Shown piece by piece: positions 17,723-26,234 of a stretch of 64,000 nucleotides of DNA; the first letter of the stretch is position 1, and every line of letters starts with the position of its first letter. The notes under the pieces were generated by a model. The model searched no databases. It was not told the DNA's origin and saw only the letters and a program-made list of their open reading frames with translations. Where the stretch lies: positions 1-64,000 of the forward strand of contig JAOKCF010000010.1 in the NCBI GenBank assembly GCA_028245195.1, written 5' to 3'. The translations under genes were made by a program, and so were the position numbers. This DNA comes from Vicingaceae bacterium. Its GTDB lineage: Bacteria; Bacteroidota; Bacteroidia; Flavobacteriales_E; Vicingaceae.

Positions 17723-18777
17723 ACAGCTTTAGTTTGGTAGTTAAATATAATGAAACGAAAACCACCAAGGCGTAAAATCCAAACAGAATTGTAAACAAGT
17801 GGGTCCAATTTTTAATTGACAATGTAATCAATAGCATTACAGTAGAGAAAATACCCAAACCTGCTACTAATAATGCAACAGACTAATCAGATAACCCGAA
17901 ATAAGATAAATGGTGAGTGGTATGATCCTTCCCTCCAACGAATGGTGACCGACCCTTAGATATTCTATTAATGACGACACTTGCTGTGTCAGATAAGGGA
18001 ACAATGAAGGCTAGAATAGGAAGAATAAACTGTCGCGAGGTTGTGTGATATTCTGTAGCACTATGGTTCCATAAGAACTTAATAGAAAGCGCCGCTAAAA
18101 CAACTCCTAAAAACTGACTGCCTGTATCTCCAATATACATTTTCGATGGATGCCAATTGAAAAACAAAAATCCCAGCAAAGCCCGAATTAAACCTAAAAC
18201 CAATACGAAATATGATGATTCAAAGTTTCTGTTAAATACAATTACAGTTAACATACCAATTAACGCAAATATGGAAGCTATGGTAGTAATCCCATCCATA
18301 TTATCCAACATGTTAATTGAGTTCATTAACCCTACAACCCATAAAATGTGATTGCATAATTAAGCCACTCCGTTACAAACACACAAATTGAATTTCCTGT
18401 TGCTATTAATGTTATCGCGCATAATGCTTGTGCGATTGACTTTAATTTAGGGTTTGTATTAAATGCATCGTCTGCTAACCCCACTAAAAATCCTAAACAA
18501 GAGGCTACTACAATCCCTATTAACCTAAGGTCAATTGGGGTGTGTTGATTGGGAAAAAGATCTGATATTGCGGGATTACTAGTAAAAATACAATAAAAAA
18601 TGAAATTCCTCCAAAAGCAGGCTTAGATGTTGAATTCTACCGTATAACCTTATCGTCAATATTTCGAATACCTAAATTCCTGGAAAACTTCAAAAAGATT
18701 CTATTAATTAAGAAGCTAAATAATAAACTGCCCAAAAAAAGAGAAGAAATTTTCAAAACAAAAAACTCGCCTTCCAT
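17667..18777 (-). pseudogene. Decayed UDP-sugar:undecaprenyl-phosphate transferase (WecA/TagO/MraY family)
   Basis: The full family length can be traced from ATG 18777 to TAA 17667, with four lesions. MEGEFFVLKISSLFL ... GIRNIDDKVIR is followed by TAG at 18637-18639 where TGG (Trp) is expected, then KPAFGGISFFIVFL. A frameshift falls at about 18555-18575, followed by TPIDLRLIGIVVAS and VGLADDAF. A second frameshift lies near 18340-18355 before MNSINMLDNMDGITT. A TAG at 17883-17885 falls after HHLSYFGLSD, and the last helices follow in frame. Family motifs (GLADDAF, NMLDNMDG, GDTGS, GGKDHTTHH) are recognisable. Such enzymes put the first sugar phosphate on undecaprenyl phosphate. This copy cannot make a full protein. 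Confidence 0.88.
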
Positions 18778-18779
18778 GC

Positions 18780-19328
18780 TTAAAATATAAATTGAGTATT
18801 TAGCTCCTTAAAAGTTGGAGCAACTTGATCTTTTTCTGATACGGTTGGATTCTTAACATCCCAATCTATACCCAACTGCCGATCATTCCATTTTATTGAA
18901 CCTTCAGCATCCTTGTTGTAACCCTCAGTGCATTTGTATGAGAAAATGGTATTATCTTCCAATGTTTTAAACCCATGTGCGAAACCAGGAGGAATATAAA
19001 ATTGAGTTTTGTTCTTTTCAGATAAAATAATTGAATAATGTTGTCCGTAGGTTGAAGAGTTTTTCCGAATATCCACAGCAACATCTAAAACAGCTCCTCT
19101 GATCACGGATACTAACTTCCCTTGTGCGAATGGTGGGTTTTGAAAATGAAGCCCGCGTAATACATCTTTTGAAGATTTTGAAAGATTATCCTGAGCATAT
19201 TTAGTCTGCAGTCCTGCTTGTTTAAATTTTTCAGCATTAAATGCCTCGAAAAAATAACCTCGCTTATCCTCAAAAACAGCTGGATGTAAAATTAACAATC
19301 CCTCAATTTTTACTTTTTCAATCTCCAT
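18780..19328 (-). CDS. rfbC: dTDP-4-dehydrorhamnose 3,5-epimerase
   Basis: From ATG 19328 this is 182 residues, the normal RfbC length; a longer frame upstream to 19460 has unlike composition and reads through Wzc remnant DNA. The cupin core contains VLRGLHFQ with the catalytic His61, YIPPGFAHGF (111-120) and SYKCTEGYN with the catalytic Tyr131. The enzyme epimerises the 4-keto sugar in dTDP-L-rhamnose synthesis. No rfbA, rfbB or rfbD is in the window, so it depends on genes elsewhere or is stranded. It is intact between two broken genes. Confidence 0.9.
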   Translation of the reverse strand: MEIEKVKIEGLLILHPAVFEDKRGYFFEAFNAEKFKQAGLQTKYAQDNLSKSSKDVLRGLHFQNPPFAQGKLVSVIRGAVLDVAVDIRKNSSTYGQHYSIILSEKNKTQFYIPPGFAHGFKTLEDNTIFSYKCTEGYNKDAEGSIKWNDRQLGIDWDVKNPTVSEKDQVAPTFKELNTQFIF

Positions 19329-19350
19329 TCTTTTTTCTCTTAAAAAATTT

Positions 19351-19716
19351 TCATATCCCCTTCGATTCTTTCGACTCATCTTCATAATAGCCATAACCGT
19401 AGCTACGTTTTTTAGAATCAACTCCATTAAAAACATTCGTTTCATAATAATCATCAACATTTAAAAGCTGATTAACCTTGTTTGATTTTTCAATTTGAAT
19501 TATAGCGTCAGGTTGATAGATCGGCGATGTGTACCTCAAATAAAGAAAACTTCCTAACACAGAAATTACAATCACAAGTATAACCCATAATAGGTTCTTT
19601 TTCAATACATAGATGAACAATCTAAGGTCAAAATAAGTATTGAAGTTGCCAAATTGATCAGGTGCTACTTTGGAGCTCTTATTTTGATTAGAATATGGGG
19701 ATTGAGATTCTTGCAC
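19351..19716 (-). pseudogene. Wzc-like chain-length regulator/tyrosine kinase with large internal deletion
   Basis: A 121-codon frame keeps the Wzc start: a cytoplasmic leader, the first transmembrane helix (LLWVILVIVISVLGSFLYL, about 43-61) and the opening of the periplasmic Wzz domain (SPIYQPDAIIQIEKSNK). At about residue 97 it jumps to DSKKRSYGYGYYEDESKES, which resembles the C-terminal tyrosine-rich tail of Wzc kinases. The rest of the periplasmic domain, the second helix and the whole kinase domain are missing; full-length relatives have about 800 residues. The join is in frame, so a mini-protein could be made. It follows wza by 2 bases. Function as chain-length regulator is not expected. 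Confidence 0.75.
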
Positions 19717-19718
19717 TA

Positions 19719-20477
19719 TTATTTAACTCTATCAATTACAAAATAAAGAGTTAACAGTCCTGTTAACAAACTCAAGATAGGTGTCACTTCTCCTAACAAT
19801 TGCCGTGATGTAACACCAATTGGTTCTACATAAATAATATCATTAGCTTGCAAAATAATATCAGCTTGACTAATTCCTTCTATCGTAGCTAAATCAATTA
19901 GATAAACCTCAGGATCAGCTAAATCTCCTCTTATTAGTTTTATGCGAGCAGCTCTCCCTTCGTTCGCAAGACCTCCTGCCAAGGCCAGGGCTTCCAATAA
20001 TTTAATATTATTATTTTGTAAGGTTATCACCACACCATCACCGCCGCTTCCCGGAAAAATTGTAACCCTTCTATTGGTTACATTCAAAAGTAAAAATGGA
20101 TCAACAAACACCTCGTCGTATTTCTCTTCAAGAAAATATTCCGCTTCACGAATTGTCATACCATTAACCTCTACCCTCCCAATAATTGGCAAATTAACTT
20201 GACCATCAAACTCAACGATATAAGTAATACCTTGATTTAACTGTTGAAACATTTGAGCATTGTTCTCTGTAACATCTACTAGTTTCATCCCATTGTTGGT
20301 GAACAATCGAAAACTGATTGCATCATTCGCCGCAATTCGATACTCTTCTGTAGTATCTTTCGCTTGGGTGTTGTACTTATAATCTTTTGGAGTCCTGAAC
20401 ATGATACTTGGATTCAAAGGCTTACAAGAAGCTAAAAAATAACAAGCTACGATGATTCCTAAAATTCTTTTAATCAT
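19719..20477 (-). CDS. wza: Polysaccharide export outer-membrane lipoprotein (Wza-like)
   Basis: The 252-residue protein has a lipoprotein signal (LASC, Cys18). The poly_export domain follows (YRIAANDAISFRLF ... VEFDGQVNLPIIGRVEV ... MTIREAEYFLEEKY), then a SLBB-like segment (VTIFPGSGGDGVVITL ... LLEALALAGGL). A C-terminal hydrophobic helix (ILSLLTGLLTLYFVI) would cross the outer membrane. It should form the export channel for capsule or exopolysaccharide. It appears intact, although its usual partner Wzc, immediately downstream, is reduced to a stub. It may instead serve the polysaccharide cluster at 37.6-46.7 kb (inference). Confidence 0.9.
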   Translation of the reverse strand: MIKRILGIIVACYFLASCKPLNPSIMFRTPKDYKYNTQAKDTTEEYRIAANDAISFRLFTNNGMKLVDVTENNAQMFQQLNQGITYIVEFDGQVNLPIIGRVEVNGMTIREAEYFLEEKYDEVFVDPFLLLNVTNRRVTIFPGSGGDGVVITLQNNNIKLLEALALAGGLANEGRAARIKLIRGDLADPEVYLIDLATIEGISQADIILQANDIIYVEPIGVTSRQLLGEVTPILSLLTGLLTLYFVIDRVK

Positions 20478-20537
20478 TTCTGTAGTATCTTTTAAACTAC
20501 AAATCTATTCAATTAATGGTAGTTTCTTGTAAAAATG

Positions 20538-20892
20538 TTAGCGAAGTAATTCCATGTATAAATTATTCATATCGCTCACCAAGCGACTGTAATGATACTT
20601 TTCATGCACTAACTCCAACCCCCTCCTTCCCAATTCAAGTATTTGGTCTTCATTCTCAATTAATTGAAGTAGATTTTTGCTGAAAGAATCCGGACAATTT
20701 GAAGGTGATAGTAAGGCCGTTTCATTCGGAATTACAATATTACTAACACCTCCTACTTTTGCATAAACAATTGGCTTACAAGAAGCTTGTGCCTTGATAA
20801 GGCTAACTGGTGTCCCTTCATTTAATGAACTTAACGCAATAATGTCTAATCCGGAGTTGGCCCAATCCACATCCTTAATCCAAGAGGTAAAA
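20538..20892 (-). pseudogene. C-terminal fragment of a GT4-type glycosyltransferase (GT-B fold)
   Basis: SWIKDVDWANSGLDIIALSSLNEGTPVSLIKAQASCKP (in pieces) is the nucleotide-sugar-binding half of a Glycos_transf_1 protein, followed by the normal C-terminal helix region and stop. The N-terminal two thirds are missing. At about 20885-20893 the frame meets asparagine-synthase DNA in another frame, so the two genes were joined by a deletion. An ATG at 20922-20924 exists but lies in the foreign part. Confidence 0.82.
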
Positions 20893-21428
20893 TGAAGTGT
20901 AATCAATCTCCCGTGGAATGTCAAACTCCAACAGAGCTTTCATTTCTGAAGCGAAGTAGAATGCATTTTCTTTTTTACAAAACAAAAGTGGTTTTATGCC
21001 AAATCGATCTCGAGCAATTAAACTTGTTTTTTCCTGTATATCATTTATTACAAAAGCAAAAAAGCCATTCAATTTGTTTAAAAAAATACAGTGCCGTAGC
21101 AATCGTATCCATTCAATAAAACCTCAGTGTCACTTTCATTTTTAAACTGATACCCTTTCTCAATTAAATCCTTTAAGTCCCTTATAGTTATAAATCTCTC
21201 CATTAAAACAATTGAATAGCGCTTACTTGCGTCTTCCATGGGCTGGTTAGATGCCGAATTTGTATCAATGATGGATAATCTGCGATGTCCTAAAACAGTT
21301 GAGTCGTAACTAACAATGCCCGCTGCATCCGGGCCCCTTTTTTTAAGACGTTTAATAGCAACCTCAGTCCTCGCTAACTCATCATTCGAAAGAGAGTAGT
21401 TTGCAATAATTCCTGTTATACCACACAT
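20893..21428 (-). pseudogene. N-terminal fragment of asparagine synthetase (AsnB-type, glutamine-hydrolysing)
   Basis: MCGITGIIANYSL starts the class II amidotransferase domain with the catalytic Cys2. The frame is disturbed around 21190 (IVLMERFITI where FNGEIYNY is expected) and again at a T-run near 21085. It then resumes as FLNKLNGFFAFVINDIQ ... ARDRFGIKPL ... FASEMKALLEFDIPREIDYTSF. There it ends at the join with the glycosyltransferase fragment, so the synthetase domain is absent. In polysaccharide loci AsnB-type enzymes amidate sugars or peptides. This copy is dead. Confidence 0.85.
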
Positions 21429-21430
21429 GC

Positions 21431-21814
21431 TTAATTCATTTTATTTTGAATAGTCTTGAATGCGGCAATAGCCCATGCCAATATTAACAACAACCCTCCT
21501 ATGGGTGTAATCGGTCCTAAAAAACCGAACCACTCAGCACCTAAAAAGCTTCTTAAGTTTAGCAAATAGATAGAAAAACTAAATAATAATACGCCTATTA
21601 CCAATAAGTTCAATAGCAATTTGCTTTTTAATTGACCTTGAGTCGATAAAAAAAGCAGGAATAGGGAATGGTACATTTGATACCTGATCCCTGTTTCAAA
21701 ACTGGCTAGCTGACTTTCAGTCAATATGTCTTTCAAGGCGTGGGCACCGAATGCTCCGATTATAAAGGCCAAACCTCCTAAAACAAATCCCCAACCAAGA
21801 AACTTCCTTTCCAT
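21431..21814 (-). CDS. DUF423 small membrane protein
   Basis: The protein (127 residues from ATG 21814; a GTG lies one codon earlier) has four transmembrane helices and the DUF423/TMEM256 features GFVLGGLAFIIGAFGAHALKD at the start and FETGIRYQMYHSL in the second helix. The family is widespread with no established function. The TATTTTTG promoter box ends four bases before the ATG, so the mRNA may be leaderless. The stop is two bases before the dead asnB start, suggesting it was once the lead gene of that locus or was brought next to it by deletion. Confidence 0.85.
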   Translation of the reverse strand: MERKFLGWGFVLGGLAFIIGAFGAHALKDILTESQLASFETGIRYQMYHSLFLLFLSTQGQLKSKLLLNLLVIGVLLFSFSIYLLNLRSFLGAEWFGFLGPITPIGGLLLILAWAIAAFKTIQNKMN

Positions 21815-21818
21815 CACT

Positions 21819-21826
21819 CAAAAATA
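21819..21826 (-). promoter_or_regulatory. -7 box TATTTTTG for the DUF423 gene
   Basis: An exact TAnnTTTG match on the minus strand lies four bases upstream of ATG 21814. The GTG at 21817 would be inside the likely untranscribed part, which supports the ATG as start. Confidence 0.55.
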
Positions 21827-21900
21827 AACATAGCAATTAATATTGCATTCGGTAGTCCATGCATTTAAATTCAATTAATTTAGAGGTTCACTTACGATAC

Positions 21901-23238
21901 ATGAAAAAGATACTTTTAATTGGGGCGGGGCGGTCGACGGGGACTTTAGTTAAATACCTTATAAACAATGCTGAAGCAAACGAATGGCAAGTTACGATTG
22001 CAGATAGAAATTTTGAATTTCTTGATAAGAAATTCAAAGAATTGCCCTTTGTGACGACTGAAATATTTGACGTCACAGATAAAGATCAAAGAGAGGCTCT
22101 TATTAAGGCCTCTACTCTTGTGATCTCGATGCTTCCTGCTCATATGCACATTAGTGTAGCTAAAGACTGTATTAATTTTAAAAAGCACATGGTAACAGCA
22201 TCTTATATTTCAAAAGAAATGCAAGAATTGGATGCAAAAGCAAAAGAAAATGGAGTTATCATCATTAATGAAATTGGAGTAGATCCTGGAATTGATCATT
22301 TATCTGCTAAAAAAGTAATTGATGAAATTGTTGCGAGCGGCGGAAAATTAACAGATTTCGAGACATTTACAGGAGGCTTAGTTACTCCAGAAAGTGACAA
22401 TAATCCTTGGAACTATAAGTTCACTTGGAATCCCAGAAATGTTATCTTGGCCGGTCAAGGAGGAGCGGTAAAGTTTATACAAGAGGGCACGTACAAGTAT
22501 ATCCCTTACCAAAAGATGTTTCGCAGAACTGAAATAATTGACATCGAAGGCTTCGGGAAATTTGAAGGTATAGCGAATCGCGATTCGCTAAAATATCGTC
22601 AAGTGTATGGTTTAGAGAATATTGCAACCATGTTTAGAGGCACCTTGAGAAAACCTGGTTATTGCAGAGCATGGGATGCATTTGTACAGTTAGGGGCTAC
22701 AGATGATTCGTACACTATTGCTAATTCTAAAGATTTAACATTTAGGTCCTTTATCAACTTATTTTTGCCTTATAACCCCAATGACTCTGTGGAACTTAAA
22801 TTTCGCCATTACCTTAATATAGCTCACGACGACATCCAATTGTTTGAAAAGTATCAGTGGCTGGACTTATTTGAAGACATTCCGGTTGAATTGGATAATG
22901 CGACCCCTGCAGAAATTTTACAGAAAATTTTAGTGCGGAAATGGACGCTACAAGAAGACGACAAAGACATGATTGTAATGTGGCATAAGTTTGTTTACAT
23001 CAAAGGAGGAGAGAAATTTGAAAAGCATTCTTCTATGGTTGTTATGGGAGAAGATCGAACTCATACTGCAATGGCTAAAACAGTTGGACTTCCTGTTGGG
23101 ATAACTGCTAAAAAGATTCTAAATGGTACAATTAATGAACCCGGTGTTCACATTCCGATTAAAAAGTCAATTTATGACCCTATTTTAAAAGAGCTAGAGG
23201 ATTATGGAATTTGTTTCGCCGAAAAAGATATTACTTAA
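21901..23238 (+). CDS. Saccharopine dehydrogenase-family protein (Lys9-like)
   Basis: ATG 21901 gives 445 residues beginning MKKILLIGAGRSTGTLVKYLI, a Rossmann NAD(P) site; an upstream ATG (21859) adds 14 poor residues. The N-terminal dinucleotide domain includes VISMLPAHMH and NEIGVDPGIDHLSAKKVID. The large C-terminal domain (GLVTPESDNNPWNYKFTWNPRNVILAGQ) is that of saccharopine reductase-type enzymes, which join or split lysine and a 2-oxo acid via saccharopine. Lysine breakdown is the likely role in Bacteroidota, but direction and partner are unproven. It is transcribed divergently from DUF423. Confidence 0.87.
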   Translation: MKKILLIGAGRSTGTLVKYLINNAEANEWQVTIADRNFEFLDKKFKELPFVTTEIFDVTDKDQREALIKASTLVISMLPAHMHISVAKDCINFKKHMVTASYISKEMQELDAKAKENGVIIINEIGVDPGIDHLSAKKVIDEIVASGGKLTDFETFTGGLVTPESDNNPWNYKFTWNPRNVILAGQGGAVKFIQEGTYKYIPYQKMFRRTEIIDIEGFGKFEGIANRDSLKYRQVYGLENIATMFRGTLRKPGYCRAWDAFVQLGATDDSYTIANSKDLTFRSFINLFLPYNPNDSVELKFRHYLNIAHDDIQLFEKYQWLDLFEDIPVELDNATPAEILQKILVRKWTLQEDDKDMIVMWHKFVYIKGGEKFEKHSSMVVMGEDRTHTAMAKTVGLPVGITAKKILNGTINEPGVHIPIKKSIYDPILKELEDYGICFAEKDIT

Positions 23239-23842
23239 TCTTTAAATCAAGAACTTTCTCTTCTTCCAGAAAAGCTTCAAACGAATCATTTATTCCAATT
23301 GCCCCAACACCTTCAGGTGTTCCAGTAAAAATTAAATCTCCAATTTTTACTGTAAAAAATTGTGAGACGTATTCGATAATTGCATCAATTGAGAATAGCA
23401 TGTCTCCTGTGTTTCCTTGCTGCCTACTCTCGCCATTTATTTTTAACGAAAAATTTAAGTCGCTTAAGTTGTGAAATTTTTCTTTTGGAATAAACTTTCC
23501 AACTGTTGCTGAACCGTCAAACGCTTTCGCTTTTTCCCATGGGAGCCCCTTTTCTTTGCATTCTTGCTGTATATCTCTTGCTGTAAAGTCTATGCCAACA
23601 GTAAGTTCAGAGTAATATTTGTGCGCAAACTTTTGACTAATGTTTTTACCAACTCGGTCTATCTTCACTACAAGTTCTGCTTCGTAGTGAACATCTTTAG
23701 AAAAACTAGGGTAAAAAAATGGCATGCTCTTAGGGAGCAGAGCTGTGTCGGGTTTTAAAAATACAACGGGCTCTTTTGGAACCGGGTTATTTAATTCCTT
23801 TGCATGTGCTGAATAATTTCTACCAATACAAATAATCTTCAT
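23231..23842 (-). CDS. Fumarylacetoacetate hydrolase-family protein
   Basis: The 203-residue protein is a short, single-domain FAH-fold enzyme: MKIICIGRNYSAHAKEL, KPDTALLP, HYEAELVVKI with the metal-binding Glu pair, VGIDFTARDIQ with the metal Asp, GLPWEKAKAFDGSA and TGTPEGVG. Members hydrolyse or decarboxylate 2-oxo acids such as acylpyruvates or oxaloacetate. The lack of a long N-terminal domain argues against true fumarylacetoacetase. It converges with the saccharopine gene (8-base overlap) and sits two bases after the exonuclease gene. Confidence 0.88.
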   Translation of the reverse strand: MKIICIGRNYSAHAKELNNPVPKEPVVFLKPDTALLPKSMPFFYPSFSKDVHYEAELVVKIDRVGKNISQKFAHKYYSELTVGIDFTARDIQQECKEKGLPWEKAKAFDGSATVGKFIPKEKFHNLSDLNFSLKINGESRQQGNTGDMLFSIDAIIEYVSQFFTVKIGDLIFTGTPEGVGAIGINDSFEAFLEEEKVLDLKIK

Positions 23843-23844
23843 TA

Positions 23845-24612
23845 TTATTGGTTAAAAGACCTTAGTTTGATTGCTGTAAGAACTTTCTTTGTGTAAAGAG
23901 GGAAGTCTCCATTCATCATCCATTTATAATAAGAAGGGTCTCTTTCAAGAACTTGGGAAACAGGAGTTCCCTTGTGCTTTCCAAAGTTAAAAACCTCAAC
24001 CTTCTCTTCATTGTACACAATTCGACCCATTAAGTCAGCATTGTTGGTCCTCTTAGAAAATTCAGACAAAAAGTTAACATTGTTCTCTAGTTCCTCGTAT
24101 CTCTCAATTTGGGCTTGTAATACTTCGTAGGTTGCCATATTATCAGCTTCTGCACTATGTGCGTTAGTAAGATCCTTTCCGCAATAAAATTTATAAGCAG
24201 CCACCAAAGTTCGCTGTTCCAGTTTGTGAAAAATATTTTGCACATCAACCAAACTCCTATTGTCAATCTCAAAATCCACTCCTACTCTAAGAAATTCTTC
24301 TGCCAATAATGGCACATCAAACTTGTTAGAATTAAATCCTGCTAAATCGCTATTATCAATAAAAACAGCCAAACTCTTCGCCATTGACTTAAATGTCGGC
24401 TCATCCTTCACATCGTCGTCGTAAATTCCATGAATCTCAGAGGACCCTTTGGGGATTGGCATTTCTGGGTTGACTCTTCGGGTTTTAACTTCTTTCTTCC
24501 CATCTGGATATAACTTTAGAATCGATATTTCAACAATCCGATCTTTCGCTACATCAACTCCTGTGGTTTCTAAATCAAAAAATACTATAGGCTTTTTTAA
24601 TGCTAACGTCAT
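23845..24612 (-). CDS. DEDDh-type 3'-5' exonuclease (DnaQ-like)
   Basis: The 255-residue protein has Exo I FFDLETTG (residues 11-18), Exo II GFNSNKFDVPLL with its Asp, and Exo III HSAEAD, the DEDDh arrangement. The C-terminal 70 residues (FGKHKGTPVSQVLERDPSYYKWMMNGDFP) form a small extra module found in Bacteroidota PolC-type exonuclease homologues. It could be a proofreading, RNase T-like or repair nuclease; no polymerase gene adjoins to decide. It is co-transcribed with the FAH-family gene. Confidence 0.9.
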   Translation of the reverse strand: MTLALKKPIVFFDLETTGVDVAKDRIVEISILKLYPDGKKEVKTRRVNPEMPIPKGSSEIHGIYDDDVKDEPTFKSMAKSLAVFIDNSDLAGFNSNKFDVPLLAEEFLRVGVDFEIDNRSLVDVQNIFHKLEQRTLVAAYKFYCGKDLTNAHSAEADNMATYEVLQAQIERYEELENNVNFLSEFSKRTNNADLMGRIVYNEEKVEVFNFGKHKGTPVSQVLERDPSYYKWMMNGDFPLYTKKVLTAIKLRSFNQ

Positions 24613-24659
24613 ATTACTTTATAAATATTCTTACGAATTGATATTTTTCATAAGTACTC

Positions 24660-24812
24660 TTATCTGAAAGATAATCCCCTTTTTATTCTAGCCCGGTAAT
24701 TAATGTCTACAAAATTGTACTGCTCAGGCTTAATACCTTGTTTGGTAAGAACTTTTTCGAATAGCGCTTTCGTGTCATACGCTCTCTTCTTTGTATGAAT
24801 ATTGTTAGTGAA
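24660..24812 (-). pseudogene. In-frame coding remnant after the E2 gene
   Basis: Directly behind the odhB/bkd-type E2 stop (TAG 24813-24815) and in the same frame, 50 open codons run to TAA at 24660-24662. The translation KRAYDTKALFEKVLTKQGIKPEQYNF ... INYRARIKRG (in pieces) is protein-like, with a pattern reminiscent of the C-terminal strand region of FtsQ (Y, six residues, Y, then a basic strand). There is no start codon, so it is most likely the tail of a deleted gene. It is not expected to be translated unless the stop is read through. Confidence 0.35.
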
Positions 24813-26111
24813 CTAAATTTCTCTATTCAAATCAAATTCTTCTAAAATTTTTGCTACTCTTTGCACAAAGCTACCTCCCAAAGAACCGTCTACCACTCGA
24901 TGATCGTAAGATAAAGATAGGAACATCATATGACGCACACCGATTGTGTCTCCAAACGGGGTCTCAATTACTGCCGGTTTCTTTCGAATTGCTCCAACAG
25001 CCAATATAGCTACTTGAGGTTGATTGATAATTGGGGTCCCCATAACGTTACCAAACGTTCCTACATTAGTCACCGTGAATGTTCCTCCTGAAACTTCATC
25101 GGGACTCAACTTATTAATTCTTGCTCTATTCGCTAAATTGTTTACTTTCTTTGATAACCCTACCAAGTTCATTTGATCTGCATCTCGAATTACAGGAACT
25201 ATTAAATTTCCTGAAGGTAAGGCAGTTGCCATGCCTAAATTGATGTGCTTTCGTTTAATGATCGTATCGCCACTAACAGATACATTAATCATTGGCATTT
25301 CCTTAATAGCTCGTGCGACAGCTTCCATGATTAAAGGAGTGTATGTGATTTTCTCTCCTTCGCGCTTTTCGTAAATGTTTTTAACCTTATTTCTCCACAT
25401 TACCATTTCAGTAACGTCAGCTTCTACAAATGAAGTTACATGTGCCGATGTTTGCTTAGACATTGTCATGTGGTCCGAAATCATCTTTCGCATTCGGTCC
25501 ATCTGAATAATTTCATCGCCATCTCCCATTTGAACAACAGCTTGTGCTTTTGCAGGTGCTGCAACGGATGATTTAGCCTCAGTCGCAGAAGGAAATGGAG
25601 CGTTCTCCTTATTTTGGATAAATTTTACCAAGTCTTCTTTAGTAATTCTATTATTTAAGCCAGTCCCAGATATTTGATCTAACTCTATTCCACTTATTCC
25701 TTCTTTTTCTGCTATACTTCTAACTAAGGGAGATAAGAACTTTCCAGAAGGAGAGTTCTTGGTCAATTCTTCTATTAGCGCTACTGTTGCAAAATTTTGA
25801 ATCTCTTCGACAGCTTTTGGATCTTGTTCTTGAACAGCGGCTGGAGCTGAAACTCCTGCGCTTGCTTCCCCTTCTACCTCAATTATGGCAATGGTACCTC
25901 CAACTTTTACAACGTCGTCTACTTGAAATAAAATTTTCTTTAGTACGCCAGACTCTTGAGCTGGAATCTCGGAATCAACCTTATCCGTCGCAATTTCTAA
26001 AACAGGTTCTTCCGCTTCAATAGTATCACCTTCAGCTTTTAACCATTTGGTAATAGTCGCTTCCGCAACACTTTCTCCCATTTTGGGCATTGTCAATTCA
26101 ATCTCTGCCAT
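24813..26111 (-). CDS. Lipoyl-dependent 2-oxoacid dehydrogenase acyltransferase (E2)
   Basis: The 432-residue protein has an N-terminal lipoyl domain with the target lysine in EIATDKVDSEIPA (about 40-52) and an E3-binding domain (FLSPLVRSIAEKEGI ... GTGLNNRITKEDLVKFI, about 124-170). The catalytic domain contains NVGTFGNVMGTPIINQPQVAILAVGA and the active-site DHRVVDGSLGG. It transfers acyl groups from lipoamide to CoA. Domain order and the TDKVDSE site fit branched-chain or 2-oxoglutarate E2; the exact substrate is undecided. A TAACTTTG promoter box lies 24 bases upstream. No E1 or E3 gene is adjacent. Confidence 0.93.
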   Translation of the reverse strand: MAEIELTMPKMGESVAEATITKWLKAEGDTIEAEEPVLEIATDKVDSEIPAQESGVLKKILFQVDDVVKVGGTIAIIEVEGEASAGVSAPAAVQEQDPKAVEEIQNFATVALIEELTKNSPSGKFLSPLVRSIAEKEGISGIELDQISGTGLNNRITKEDLVKFIQNKENAPFPSATEAKSSVAAPAKAQAVVQMGDGDEIIQMDRMRKMISDHMTMSKQTSAHVTSFVEADVTEMVMWRNKVKNIYEKREGEKITYTPLIMEAVARAIKEMPMINVSVSGDTIIKRKHINLGMATALPSGNLIVPVIRDADQMNLVGLSKKVNNLANRARINKLSPDEVSGGTFTVTNVGTFGNVMGTPIINQPQVAILAVGAIRKKPAVIETPFGDTIGVRHMMFLSLSYDHRVVDGSLGGSFVQRVAKILEEFDLNREI

Positions 26112-26135
26112 AATTTTTATCTTATTTTAGTTTTG

Positions 26136-26143
26136 CAAAGTTA
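26136..26143 (-). promoter_or_regulatory. -7 box TAACTTTG for the E2 gene
   Basis: This is an exact TAnnTTTG match on the minus strand, 24 bases before the ATG at 26111. No clear -33 element is present. Confidence 0.55.
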
Positions 26144-26234
26144 ACTAAATTTTAGATGAAGTTTAGACCGGGTTTGTTCAGCGTAACTCCCTTAAAGGGA
26201 ATCAATTTATCTCTTTTTACGATATTTGTTTTAC

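Noticed and set aside
18780-19460. Long rfbC start at 19460 (226 codons)
   Set aside because: The extra 44 residues are Met/Lys-rich, read through the Wzc remnant in another frame, and are absent from RfbC proteins of normal length.
23231-23842. True fumarylacetoacetase of the tyrosine pathway
   Set aside because: The protein has only about 200 residues and the short FAH-fold type, lacking the N-terminal domain of fumarylacetoacetase.
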